Source of the DNA: Micropterix aruncella
Lineage: Eukaryota > Arthropoda > Insecta > Lepidoptera > Micropterigidae
NCBI GenBank assembly: GCA_944548615.1
Contig: OX155963.1
Location: 25,925,336-25,989,335, forward strand
DNA length: 64,000 nucleotides
Direction: 5' to 3'
Both the position numbers and the translations under genes were made by a program. Of this stretch, positions 31,421 through 41,949 are shown in pieces. The number at the start of each line of letters is the position of its first letter. Position 1 is the stretch's first letter. The notes beneath the pieces are model-generated. The model saw only the letters and a list, made by a program, of their open reading frames with translations. It did no database searches and was not told the origin of the DNA.

Positions 31421-31987
31421 CGCGAGATTTTAAAAGAATAGTATGTACACCCAAATAATTGTTTGTAAGTTAAGTCTAATATACCGCTGGAATTCGCATT
31501 TTTTTCACGTCTAAAGAGACATCGCAGTCTGCGTATATTTTTGCCTTTTTAAACGTTTATTTTTATTTTTGTTTTTAGTAGAAGAAAATAACATTTTTTT
31601 GTTGTTAAGTCAGCTTAAGAACCGTCGATTCGCTCATGAGAAGTTTAGCTGCAGGGATAGCAACAATTTCGCTCTTATAAACAATTATTTGGGCTGACAG
31701 TCTTAAATCGCCCTTGACAAATAATATGTTTTTTTTGTTTTTTTTTAAATAGGTATATAAAAAAAAGTTATCACGTTTAATCATTTACTTGGTACGTATT
31801 ACCATAGTAAAATAAGAACAGTATAACATCTCCATAGTACGTACCGTTCTCGCACTCAGCCGTTGTCCGTACGCTACCACTACATAGATGCTCGGGCGCC
31901 TCGTTGCTAGCCAGTCAGGGCTGTCGCGCGACAGCTAAGTATACAAAAGTGGAATGTTTTCTGTACAGGCTGAAATGCAACCTATCA
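31421..31987. other. Unassigned sequence
   Basis: No gene or repeat was recognised. The frame starting at 31904 crosses the foldback element and is not a gene. Confidence 0.45.
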
Positions 31988-32004
31988 GAAATTACATTTA
32001 CGAG

Positions 32005-32245
32005 TACTTACATTCATAAATTAGATAAAAAACGAATTTACCGCGTGAATTTTGTAGCACCCGACGTTTCGGCGACATTGCAGCCGCCTTTGTCCAGGGT
32101 AGACTGTCTACCCTGGACAACGGCGACTGCAACGTCGCCGAAACGTCGGGTGCTACAAAAGTCACACGGTTAATTCGTCTTTTATCTTATTTATAATGTC
32201 AAATAACCGCGATAGTCTCCGATTTCATATTTACATTTACTTTAC
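32005..32245. mobile_element. Complete foldback element with near-perfect 93-bp arms
   Basis: The 17-bp sequence GAAATTACATTTACGAG flanks it on both sides (31988-32004 and 32246-32262). Arms 32011-32103 and 32107-32199 are inverted copies with about ten differences around a 3-nt centre. Each arm carries CCTGGACAA, a 6-7 bp stem (for example GGCGAC-TGCAAC-GTCGCC) and GAAACGTCGGG. Only the right side extends further (CCGCGATAGTCTCCGATTTC), as in the deleted copy at 14584. It has no coding sequence. The long direct repeats fit target-primed retroposition rather than cut-and-paste. Confidence 0.85.
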
Positions 32246-32262
32246 GAAATTACATTTACGAG

Positions 32263-32639
32263 GTAACGTTTATTGTTCATTTGCGTAGGTAAGTATGTGT
32301 CTAGCTAAGTAGGTGCATAGGTATGTAAGTGCGTAGGTAGGTAGGTAGATGCGTTTTTGTTAAGTACCTACTTTAACTTACTAAAATGTAGGTATTTTGA
32401 ACACATGCAACAAGTGATGAATGCTGTCACACAAAGTCAGCACTAACTCATATTATTATATTCTGTTTCAGTACAATTTTGGGAACCGACTCTTGATCTA
32501 TAAACCAAAAATACATAATAATTATAAAGAACTGCATTTCTGCTTCAATGGGATCACAATTTGTCAATTGTGTATTTGTTGAGGCAACCTTGGTGGTTTG
32601 GCGAAGCGTAGGTACTTATATCGAAAACGGGCTCGAGAT
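32263..32639. other. Unassigned; TAGG-type short repeat
   Basis: GTAGGTAGGTAG occurs near 32333-32346. No gene was seen. Confidence 0.45.
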
Positions 32640-32912
32640 GTTATTTTACTATGGTCTTACCAATGTAGTTTCGAGTTGTTTGCCGCGATAGATTGCAAGA
32701 AAATTGCAAATTACGAAAAGGTGATAACTTCAGATTACATTTATTTTTATTAATAAAAAAGTTAAATATTTAAATTTGGCATTCATAGTATGATAGACTA
32801 CGAAATTCTCTACAAGATTCATATTTTTATTACTATTTAAATACTCGCGGGATAAAATTTATTATAAAATGCCAATTTTTCACTGTTTGAGAGAGGTAGT
32901 CGCCTTAAGCTA
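32640..32912 (+). repeat. Family Y AT-rich repeat (copy 2)
   Basis: It parallels 38300-38572: GGTGATAACTTCAGATTACA, TTTATTTTTATTAA, AGATTCATATTTTTATTA, CACTGTTTGAGAGAGGTAG. Non-coding. Confidence 0.7.
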
Positions 32913-33745
32913 TGTACGTATTATACATCGTCGAAACCGCCTCTCTTCAGTGTTGCCAACGGCAGGTACCCAACAAACGACCCTCTCACATTTTCCAACG
33001 ACTAACTGTAGTAAAAATCTTGAGAAATGCCGTGCGAGCCAAATTACAGGGCGGGCGTTAGCTCATTAGCGCGTTTGCTTCAGTAGTGTCCCGCGAACAC
33101 TTGTGAAATGTCATTACGGTGTGTCGCGGCGCACCCCACTCGACAGCCGCCTGCGCCCACTTGCCATTGTTGGTATCCCTGCAGCTGCGGAGGTAACAGA
33201 CTAACAAGTAGATTACGACGCATTTTATATGCAGTTCTATTTAGTTAGTAGACAGCGCAATGTTTCCCGTTGTCTCAGGCATGAAAATTGAAATAAAAAG
33301 TTCGTATCGTATATGCACGGCGTATTTCACTACTGGCGTAAGCTGATGATATTGATATTGTTCTACGCTCTGCACAAGCTCTCGAGGAAACCTTTTAAGC
33401 ATTGGACAGGGCAGCAAAATGTATTAGTTTTCAGTGAAATCATGAGAAAACCAAGAGCGAAACGGTTATTTCGTAACCACTTAAGGGCTCTTTAGACGAT
33501 CAAGCATGCTTGTCAAGCATTGCGTCGCGGACTGGGAGGGGATCGTAAACCGCAGGAAATTGTTTTTTTTTAATATCTACTAAAAATGCCTAATTTTGTA
33601 GTTTTATACCAGGGAGTCACGTCATTCATCAATCAATTACGTCTAATTCACATGCCTTCCTGGCATGTGATTTGACTTGATAGATTTTTTGTTTACTATC
33701 AGATTTTAGTTGAACAGTTGATTGAAATAACGACCCTATTTAATG
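32913..33745. other. Unassigned; one 9-bp perfect hairpin
   Basis: TCACATGCC-TTCCT-GGCATGTGA (33648-33670) is a perfect hairpin. Short frames at 32869-33069 and 33313-33495 are unrecognised. TTAGCTCATTAGCGCG near 33059 resembles a tRNA A box, but no T arm follows. Confidence 0.4.
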
Positions 33746-33875
33746 ATAAACTCTTTATTTTAACTTAAAATTAAAATACAAAAAGGCGAGCTCATTGCCA
33801 CATGGCAATATCTTTCAACTAACCTTATCACACGGCAGTGGTACATGCCCGATTTGTGGAAATAAATATTATTAA
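33746..33875 (-). mobile_element. LINE 3' tail with ATTGCC hairpin (reverse)
   Basis: The reverse complement matches the tail of the LINE at 18960-19085: CATGTACCACTG, GGTTAGTTG, ATTGCC-ATGT-GGCAAT (33794-33809), GCTCGCCTTTTTGTA, AATAAAGAGTTTAT. Only the 3' end is present. Confidence 0.8.
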
Positions 33876-34174
33876 ACAAATAAGCTGGTCGGAATAAAAA
33901 ACAAACTACTATATTTAAGGTGACGCTATTGGCTAAATCAAATTCAACTTTCTCTTGAGACAGGCGAGGGGAGAAATGAAGCGGGGTACGATTACGGTAG
34001 GGGTATTTTTTAGCGCCCTCTATGAGTACACGGTTATAACTACTTGATTGCGCGCGACCACCGCGTAAAATTAGCGCTGTCGTCGCCCACGGCGCGTATG
34101 CGACATGTGACGTCGCCATTGGGACATGTGCTTGCAACTAAAGATCGCGGTCGGCGGCGCTGTGGCAGCAGTAA
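33876..34174. other. Unassigned sequence
   Basis: A GC-richer patch (34045-34165) has no recognised gene. Confidence 0.4.
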
Positions 34175-34330
34175 TCTATACTAATATTATAAAGAGGTAA
34201 AGTTTGTGACGTTGTAGGAAGTAATCTCTGGATTTACTGACCCGATTTTGAAAATTCTTTTACCAATAGAAAGCCACGTTATTGTGAGTGTCATAGGCTA
34301 TATATTATTCCGAAAAATGTAAAGACTTTT
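34175..34330 (+). mobile_element. Helitron-like 5' end (copy 1, truncated)
   Basis: It begins TCTATACTAATATTATAAAG after an A and runs through GGTAAAGTTTGTGACGTTG, CTCTGGATTTACTGA and CATAGGCTATATATTATTCC, which I recall as a common lepidopteran Helitron-type repeat. No CTAG end with hairpin could be located with confidence, so the 3' boundary is arbitrary. Confidence 0.55.
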
Positions 34331-34711
34331 TCGTGGTAGTAGGATTTCCAAAGTAAGTCGGAAAAAACGGTCGAACGAAAACGTTTCTAACTAACGCTGC
34401 CTTAACGATGAGAGATATATGATTAAGTTCTAGAAAAAAGTTGTAGAGCTTGATAATGCCTACAAAAAAGTCAGCGACAGCATATGTGTAACTTTTATAT
34501 TTAAGTCACAAAAAGTAGTTTTTCAAATTAAAAAAATAATTTAAATCGTTAGGTCATGTTTATTGGTCATATTATCAACAATTATGAATTATTATCAAAA
34601 TAGGTAAATTTATCGTCTTAAGTGTTTAAAACAAAACACTTTTTCCTTTCACTGCATAAATAGTTAAAGAGATAATTCGACATAGGTATGTAACCGCGAC
34701 CGTGTCGTCTA
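34331..34711. other. Unassigned sequence between two Helitron 5' ends
   Basis: It may be the body of the element starting at 34175; no diagnostic 3' end was seen. Confidence 0.4.
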
Positions 34712-34783
34712 TCTATACTAATATTATAAAGAGGTAAAGTTTGTGACGTTGTAGGAAGTAATCTCTGGATCTACTGAACAATA
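34712..34783 (+). mobile_element. Helitron-like 5' end (copy 2, ~72 bp)
   Basis: It is nearly identical to 34175-34246 (one base differs: CTGGATCTACTGA here), then the similarity stops abruptly. The two lie in the same orientation 537 bp apart. Confidence 0.6.
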
Positions 34784-35138
34784 GAATAATAGGCAATATC
34801 CCCTTCAGAATAAGAATATTTAGGCAAGTTCTGTAATTTATTATCATATCGAAGGTTAAAAGGTAATCGGGTATAAGCGACATAAACCGAAGTGCCCACG
34901 AGAGCAGTTTAAAGTTTGAAATTGCATAAAAATGGACTTAACTTTTTTATTTATTGTTATATCGTGAAAATGGAAACAGGTCTAGAATCAGGAAAAATAA
35001 ACGCATTAATTGGCACACTTACTTATTTATTTACACGTTGTTTTATGTGGCTCTATGTCGCTTAGATCAATTGATCTCATTTTCCGTATGAGGTAATAAG
35101 GCATAAGTTACATTTACACAGAAAAAAACGAAGAGTAT
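34784..35138. other. Unassigned sequence
   Basis: No gene or repeat was recognised. Confidence 0.45.
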
Positions 35139-35325
35139 AGAAAACTAAGCTACATTTGATATCCTCATACCAAGAGGCAATAGGGCATGTCACATGACTG
35201 TAGAATAACTTAAATGGGTAAAGAAGGACAAGTGCGATTCACATCATTATGCCAGAAGGTAATGGAGCATAAGAAATAGTGCTTAGCAAAAACATCGTGA
35301 GGATAACCAACAAAAAAAAATATTT
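35139..35325 (+). repeat. Direct repeat, copy 1 (partner at 36287)
   Basis: CTAAGCTACATTTGATATC, GACTGTAGAATAACTTAAA, GATTCACATCATTATGCCAG and AGCAAAAACATCGTGAG recur in order at 36287-36460. The pair brackets the SWIM-type gene fragment. Confidence 0.8.
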
Positions 35326-35726
35326 TTAATTTTATATAATTAAATTTCATATAATGGAGAATGTTACTGGGTCTGCAAATTCGCTTGCAACTTCGTCATA
35401 TTAAAGCTTTTATTTACACAAATACATTAGTTTTTGTTTCATTCAAAAATACCAAGTAGTTTTTGTTTTGCACGCATTAAAACTCCCGTAAATATCGAAC
35501 CCGGCGCTCGGGCGGCCGGCTACTGTGTGACGTCATTTTCCAACACTCCGATCGCTCGCGCTCTTGTTACTACAGTACTGCCGGCTGTCAGCGGTTGAAG
35601 TATGTATTTTGCTCTGAATTAACGAACTCTACTCGTCAGTGTGGATTTCATTTTGTTTTGTTTCGTCCGTGCATTATACCTACTGTTACGTTCATAGAGT
35701 GTATTCAATTAATAAAGTGCAGTGCA
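35326..35726. promoter_or_regulatory. Possible 5' region of the SWIM-type gene
   Basis: A GC-rich patch (35500-35590, including GTGACGTCAT, a CRE-like site) lies upstream of the ATG at 35727. Its use as a promoter is inferred only from position. Confidence 0.25.
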
Positions 35727-36264
35727 ATGGACGAAGGATTTGAAAAAGGGCAATCGGATAATCTACCTAAAATAGATGGATTTATAGTAGTCCATTATTT
35801 TTCGAATAATAGTGTTTTTTTGCCGCCGAAATGCAAGGAGTAATAATGCAAAAGTAAGTAATTATACCCGTCGGCCGCCTGACATAGCTATTTTGAAAAT
35901 CTAATTTAACGATACCATATAATAACCAATTTCGCAAACGCGGCGCAAGTACCAAATCTTTTAAGTTTTGTGTAATATATAAATAGTGAAATGTTAATAG
36001 CCACATACTTAATTATTCTTTTTAATCAAATTTAACTAAATAATTTAACTTATTGCGAATACAGTGAATCGAACAGATGTACAAAACGTTTTTTTTATGC
36101 CATGAATAAAATACGTGAATCGCCTTTTTAATATCGTGAATCGTCTTTTTTGTTTGTTACCTATCGGCAAGAGAGATGATGCTATTGGTTACGTGCAAAT
36201 TAAACGAGCAGGTGATATTTGTAAAGTTAAATGTAGAATCGCACCAGAACATCGCTTCGGATAA
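35727..36264 (+). pseudogene. SWIM-type transposon-associated gene, broken 5' exons
   Basis: The frame opens MDEGFEKGQSDNLPKIDGF, then VVHYFS. I recognise this as the start of a multicopy lepidopteran protein that carries a SWIM zinc finger and often a YqaJ nuclease domain. The frame is lost at a run of seven T near 35815; one base off, it continues AAEMQGVIMQ up to a GTAAGT donor-like site at about 35853. The next recognisable piece, DDAIGYVQIKRAGDI and IAPEHRFG, lies at about 36175-36264 and ends at TAA. Everything downstream, including the Cys/His SWIM residues, is missing. Such genes accompany ISL2EU-type DNA transposons, to my knowledge. It is a dead fragment. Confidence 0.6.
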
Positions 36265-36286
36265 ATAACAGCCTCAAAAATGACAA

Positions 36287-36460
36287 AAAAGACTAAGCTA
36301 CATTTGATATCATCATACTAAGAGGTAATAGGGCATAAGTCATATAACTGTAGAATAACTTAAAGAAGGTTAAGTGACGATTCACATCATTATGCCAGAG
36401 GAGCATAAGAAACAGTGCTTAGCAAAAACATCGTGAGCATAACCAACAAAAAAAAGGAGG
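36287..36460 (+). repeat. Direct repeat, copy 2
   Basis: See 35139-35325. This copy is about 13 bp shorter through small deletions. Confidence 0.8.
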
Positions 36461-36591
36461 TACGCTAATTACTTATTTTTACACACATAAAAATCATTTG
36501 CAGAGCAATCGTTATGCTATATTGTAGTGGATGCTGCAGAACAACATCAAACAACTTTTTTTTGGCACACACAATCATCACGAAATAGTTT

Positions 36592-36815
36592 TATAGATAA
36601 GTTGACTATTGGTCAACATTATCTTCGATGTCAGTTTGCGGCAAAGTATCATTCACCATTTTGTTGAATATTAAAGCTAAATACTCTGACTGACACTGTT
36701 GAGTTATAACTTGATCTGAGCAAAGCTTCAATAAATCTTTGTGTTTATTCTCAGTAATTGGCAGTGGTGTAGGATAGCAGTCCGGTAAGTCAAGAAACTT
36801 TGTTTTGGACGCGAC
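36592..36815 (-). pseudogene. C-terminal exon fragment, probably of a transposase
   Basis: A minus-strand frame not beginning with Met reads HVSRIEVASKTKFLDLP, YPTPLPITENKHKDLLKLC, then SEYLALIFNKM and ends DNVDQ at TAG (about 36595). The natural-looking composition and the K-K-LL-LC segment recall C-termini of DDE transposases of the Harbinger/ISL2EU group, but this is recognition by feel. It runs towards the SWIM-type fragment on the other strand, and convergent genes are expected in ISL2EU elements. Confidence 0.4.
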
Positions 36816-37420
36816 TTCAATACGGGATACATGTTTTTATTATTATTATTTAAGAAACACACACACAACAATTTATTGTGTAATTTTTAAGTACATTTTT
36901 TCTAGGATCTACTTCCCACGTCAACGCTGGCAACAAGCGATTAGTTACAATTATTCTGATTATAAGCCGTGGTAACTATTGACTTCAAGCAGTGAAACTA
37001 TTGCAATTTTATATTATAATTCTGGTAGAAAGTTCGATAATCATACGCATATTACTATTTATTCTTACAGCAATGTGTTCCAATTTCAGATAAAAAGGCC
37101 GGTAAACGTTCACCTAATATTATTTTTACAACAAGGAGTTACTTAGGACACTTACTATTCCAATTACGCTTTTCCTACTAGTCTTGACTTACTTTTTTCT
37201 CTTACTACTACTACTAGTTTATACTTACTACTACTACTACTACTTTCCTACTAATCTTTACCTTACCTTTCCTACTAGTCCTACTAGTCTTTTTCTTACT
37301 AGCCTTTTCAAAATAGTATGACCACATTTTGTCAATGAATAACAAGACCGTATCATCAGTGAAACATACCACTTTTGTCATATGACTGTAGAATAAAAGA
37401 AAAACAATATCTGCCACAGT
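36816..37420. other. Unassigned; degenerate CTA repeats
   Basis: Bases 37170-37315 hold many TTACTACTACTACTA and CCTACTAGTC blocks. No gene was recognised. Confidence 0.5.
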
Positions 37421-38224
37421 TAGTCACGTAACTGCAAAACAATATCGTCAGTTTGGGAAAAATCGAAAAAATATTGAAAATCATAACGCCGATACCATCA
37501 AAAAACGCTAAACATACATGGGAGTGTTTCAGAAAGGCCTCGGCGTGCTCAAAAATGTAAGCACCTATACTGCATTAATGTGTAGTTCAAGGCCCTACAT
37601 TTTATGCATTTGCTATACAGAATATAGAATAAACACGTAGGTATATGTACATAATAGAAATCCTAAAGAAATTTAATTACCGTGGCATTTTAATGTATAT
37701 CGCTGCAGTTAATTTATGTACGGTCAACCATTCGAGCCCTCTTTGTGCTAAAAATATAAAAAACGGGTTTTATACCACTAAATTAAAAAACATCGCTGGA
37801 ATTTTCATGCTGGGTTGCTACTTGAGAAGCCCTGCCGCCTATCGCCACAGCTGTCGCCAGACTAGATGCGCCGCGTCGATGGATTGAAATTATTAAAATT
37901 TGCTACATTGAAACTCATCGTTTTGATTCTATCAGCCCAAATACATATTTTAAATGCATTATTGGATGCTAATGAATATTTCTTCCCCATGTTTTGTGAT
38001 CGATTCCAAGTTACCACCTTTTTGCAAAATAATATCTTGAAATAGATCGCGTTAAATTGTAAAAAAAAAGCGACGCGGAGCCCAAAGCAATACCGGCAGA
38101 GTATGCGGCCCCGCACGGACTGGACTTGCCAAGGGAATGTCGAGCGGGGCGCTTTACACGTCAGGACTATTTTTGCTTGTGCAGCATACCATTTTACTAA
38201 AGTTGCGTTTGACAAAAAAATATT
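37421..38224. other. Unassigned sequence
   Basis: Frames at 37645-37887 (plus) and 37862-38215 (minus) have no recognisable motif. Confidence 0.4.
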
Positions 38225-38572
38225 TTTTTTGGTTTTTTGGAAGATTGTAATGGAAAAAGTAAAATAATTAAAAATAAAGCAATGTTAAATTTTGAACATT
38301 TACTTCGTACTCATTACCAACATGGTTTCAAGTTGCTAACCCTTATAGATTCCAAGGAAAATGCTATTTACAAAAAAGCGATGACTTCAGATTTTATTTA
38401 TTTTTATTAAGAAAAAAATCAAAACATTGAAATTCGACATCGTAGAACAAAATATTGAAAAAATTCCTACAAGACTCATATTTTTATTATTATTTAAATG
38501 TTCGCGGGAGTCACGTAAATTTGATTGCAAAATGTCAGTTTTTCACTGTTTGAGAGAGGTAGTCGCCAGGAT
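38225..38572 (+). repeat. Family Y AT-rich repeat (copy 3)
   Basis: It is homologous to 32640-32912 and to the reverse of 31080-31420. It ends CACTGTTTGAGAGAGGTAG. Confidence 0.7.
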
Positions 38573-39550
38573 GCCGAGAAAAGGAAATCGGGAGAGGGGG
38601 AGAAAGAGAAGACTTGGATACTTTTTAGAAAAGTAGTACTTTTTGAGGAGAATGGTTCTAATGAACGGCAGTACTTTTGAGCCCTTTAATGATTCTAAAA
38701 GGGGCGAGTCTCGTATATTTAGTGACAATATACAAAGACGTAGACAATATACAGTGACACGTTATCCGTGGGGTCACGAATACATTCTGTCTAAACTTGT
38801 GACAGCTGACATTATTTGGCGATATTTTTATTTTTTCAGGCTTTAGATTTTACTCTTTTTGCTAAGTTATTATTTTCTTAGCCATTTAACTACCATAGTA
38901 CTAAAAATAAATATCAAAAGTTTATTCTTACTGCAGTCTATAAAAGACCCATCGTAACCCGATTTGACTATACTCCTAATTATGGCTATACCCCATCATT
39001 TAGGTTTCCATGACGATTTAGGCTTTTTTGATGACGGTGGGTTTAGAGTGTTTCATCATAAAATAGGCATGTTTTAACTGTAAATCTGTTAGTGAAGTTT
39101 TTAAATGGCGTAGCCCTAGTTCAGTTAGTCATAGTTTTCCTTTGTTTTCATTTAATTTTCCAGGAAACTGACAGCGTTTAAAACTTATACCCAATATTTA
39201 AACACATTATGTTAAACTAAGGCCAATTAAAAGTTTTCGCAATTAAACTAGACATATTGTCATAGCGCAAAATACAAAATATACGAAGAAGAAAATACAG
39301 TTTTTATGTAATAGGGTAAATTTAGAGGAAAGGGTTAAGCAAGCCTCATTATGAAATAAATAGATATATTTAACCCATTACATGAAATATAATGCTTAAA
39401 TATACATAACATTGATAAAATATTGTCATAATATAAATAATAAGGCAAGAAAAAAATAAAACATTAAAAGTATAGGTGATTTAAATAGGTATAATATACT
39501 TAATAATATATTTATAATACATAATATATTCATATAAGTACATAATAATA
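38573..39550. other. Unassigned intergenic sequence
   Basis: AT-rich, with dense ATAATATA near 39420-39550. No gene was seen. Confidence 0.45.
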
Positions 39551-39551
39551 G

Positions 39552-39900
39552 TCACAATATAATAATAATTACATAATAATCATTACAATGTTTACATATG
39601 AAGAAATACCAATCAAACGAAAGGCTGTCAATCGTGTTTTTAACTCTTTGAAGCGAGTTTGTAGATAATGATAAATTAAATATATCCAAAACTGGAAAAT
39701 TTAGATTATACGATGTAAGCGCTCTAAAAAAACATATTCTGATCATAGTTAGTATTGATCCCAGGTAGATGAAATAAGTCGGTAGATAAATAAATTATTC
39801 CAACAGAATAAGGAATTGCAAAGAAAACGTATGTCTCTCTGATTAACTACAGGAGGTCTGAAACTGTTCTTTGAGGTGTATCAAAATTGTGTATAACATC
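39552..39900 (-). pseudogene. Possible LINE C-terminal remnant
   Basis: Minus-strand pieces RHTFSLQFLI, FFRALTSYNLNFPV and LDIFNLSLSTNSLQRVKN follow the order of post-RT Jockey-type sequence (R--F-L-FLY, then a YN motif, then DIFN-S), with stops between. Weak evidence. Confidence 0.35.
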
Positions 39901-40465
39901 GTTATCTTACAATTCACATTTTTCCGTTTAATTTTATACGTCGCCAGCTATGTTTATGCGTCCAAAATAAAATTCTCTAAATGAATCTAAAAATAGTAAA
40001 GATAATTGATTATGTTTGCGAGCATAATCCCTAATACGACGAGTCAGCAACACAATGGGCACTCCATAAAACGTAATGAGTTGTAATATCATTACTTCGT
40101 CCTTTTTCCGGTTCCGGAAGGAGGGGGCGAGCTCCCCCTTTGATACTCCCAAGCAATCACTGCCTGAACGACCAGTCATCCACCAGCCCCCCCCCCCTCC
40201 CCGCCCCCTCCTCGCCCCATCGGTAATTTATTGCCTCACTTCTGGTGAAGACAAAAAAATCGCATAATGTCTTAGTGCCGCCCACCCTATGCCAATTCCC
40301 GGTTCTAGGGATGGTAATAAAATTAATATTGTAATAGGAATACCGCTTTAGAAATTTCTGGAATTTATTATTTAGACTACTTAAAAATACATCGTTAATA
40401 TTGGCATAGTTTGTGTCGCTCCTAACTGGGAACAGTCCATTCCAAGGGGAACGCCAATACAAATG
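39901..40465 (-). other. Unrecognised coding-like minus-strand frames
   Basis: Frame 40179-39934 includes LQLITFYGVPIVLLTRRI and FLDSFREFYFGRINIAGDV. Frame 40462-40157 includes MYWRSPWNGLFPVRSDTN. They overlap across an 11-base C tract (40187-40197). The composition looks protein-like but I cannot name a family. Confidence 0.3.
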
Positions 40466-41395
40466 ATTATAAAAATAAATATCTTCGCAAACAAATTTTC
40501 GGAATTAAATTAGGTTAAAAATTAAACTTTCAATATACAATAATTTCACAACTATAAATAAGTAATAATAAATAATATATTATAATAAGCAATAATTAGT
40601 AATAGGTAATATTGGGTCCTTACCTATGTAATTGCTGTTTTTTGACACTGGCCACATTGAACTTGGACAACTTGGGTTTGAGTTGGAATTTCAAATTCAA
40701 ATAAATTTTAATTCAAGGACATGTTATTCTTTTTTAAGAATCAGCTGTTTATTTGTTTTTCCGTCGTTTGTTTTTGCTCAAATATTTACTTTTGTGCAGC
40801 CATGGTAAAATTGAAAATTTGCATTATTTTCAAATAGGAGATTCTGGGCCGGTATTTTCTATTATAGCTTCTTGCAGTCTGGCTATACAGTTACCGTAAA
40901 TGTGTACTTTTGAGAACTGCAAGCAATGATGGAGAAGCTCGTGATTAAATAACCGAGCCTGGTCAATCGCTCATAGCCACTGTTTTCGCATGACAAAACC
41001 TTGCTCCAATAGTTTAATTTTTTTCAGAAACTAGATAACTTTTTACAAGGGAAAAAATCAACTTTGAAGAGTTGGTGAAAACTGCCTTCAAAGAATTCAT
41101 TGGTTCCTGTCCACGAGTTTTACAGTAGAGGAATTAAGCAACTTCCACTAAAATTACAAATCTGCGTAGATAATAGGGGTCAACATTTCTATTAATTAAA
41201 TATATATTTTTCATACCATTTTTATGGTCCTAAATTTCTTTTATTGAACAGCAATTTCATAGGTGAAGACCTAATAATAAATATTAATTACTAATAAAGT
41301 ATATAATAAATGCTCAAATAGAAAATATAAAAATATGTAGCAAAATAATAAAAAATCGTCATAAATGTTTTTCAGTCTCTCTTCTAATAAAGGTT
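40466..41395. other. Unassigned; contains an unoccupied Helitron site
   Basis: Bases 41173-41215 match the joined flanks of the Helitron at 2087-2661. The rest is AT-rich with no gene. Confidence 0.5.
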
Positions 41396-41406
41396 AATTA
41401 ACTATA

Positions 41407-41712
41407 ATGTCGGAACAAGAGACTGTATGCTGTATTCAACACAGCCCCATGAGCAACAACACGAGATCATCAGAAAACCAGGATAAATACAATAATGCAT
41501 CTTCTACATCACCGCCTACTACAACAACTACCAATAAGTCACCGGTCATCTCTACAATAGCTCCAGAAAAACCTCAAACATCACCACAAGCCATAACTAC
41601 CAATTTCATAAATGACAGTGTGGAAAAACGAACTAAATTCGAAAAAAATAGCTCTGCAATATTGAGTACAAATTTAACAATGACAGCCATTGCTGTGTTG
41701 GCGATTAATTAA
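41407..41712 (+). CDS. 101-residue Ser/Thr-rich ORF inside the retroposon
   Basis: The protein starts MSEQETVCCIQHSP and is rich in Ser, Thr, Asn and Pro (TSPPTTTTTNKSP) with a mildly hydrophobic end (MTAIAVLAIN). The ATG (41407-41409) lies in the target duplication, so the start codon was supplied by host DNA. It could be the head of a LINE ORF1, but no zinc knuckle or RNA-binding motif is visible. Whether it is translated is unknown. Confidence 0.3.
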   Translation: MSEQETVCCIQHSPMSNNTRSSENQDKYNNASSTSPPTTTTTNKSPVISTIAPEKPQTSPQAITTNFINDSVEKRTKFEKNSSAILSTNLTMTAIAVLAIN

Positions 41713-41934
41713 TTTATTTTATTTTATCTGCATCCAAACTTTTCTCTGGTCGTAACGGTCTCCGTTCCATCGGGTTCAGAAGAGGGAGGAAGAGAGAGTG
41801 TACCCGTGGTCGCGCGCCCACCTGTGCACTATAATATAGCCTGCGCACTTGACTGCTTCCGAACAATGGACTCAAAGAAGTCACTAGAATCTACAATGCA
41901 GTCGCTATGGCCGAACACGGCTAGAAGGATATAT
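41411..41934 (+). mobile_element. Retroposon with 15-bp target duplication, 524 bp
   Basis: AATTAACTATAATGT occurs at 41396-41410 and 41935-41949. The insert starts CGGAACAAGAGACTG and ends GGCTAGAAGGATAT. Its last ~187 bp, starting GTCGTAACGGTCTCCG, recurs alone and reversed at 44937-45131, as expected for a 5'-truncated relative. It has no poly(A) tail. It may be an internally deleted LINE: an ORF1-like start joined to a 3' UTR. Confidence 0.8.
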
Positions 41935-41949
41935 AATTAACTATAATGT

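Noticed and set aside
33055..33090. tRNA-like TTAGCTCATTAGCGCG
   Set aside because: No T arm or B box follows at the expected distance.
35139..36460. The ~180-bp direct repeats as LTRs of a retroelement
   Set aside because: They lack TG...CA ends and the interior holds SWIM-type gene pieces rather than gag or pol.
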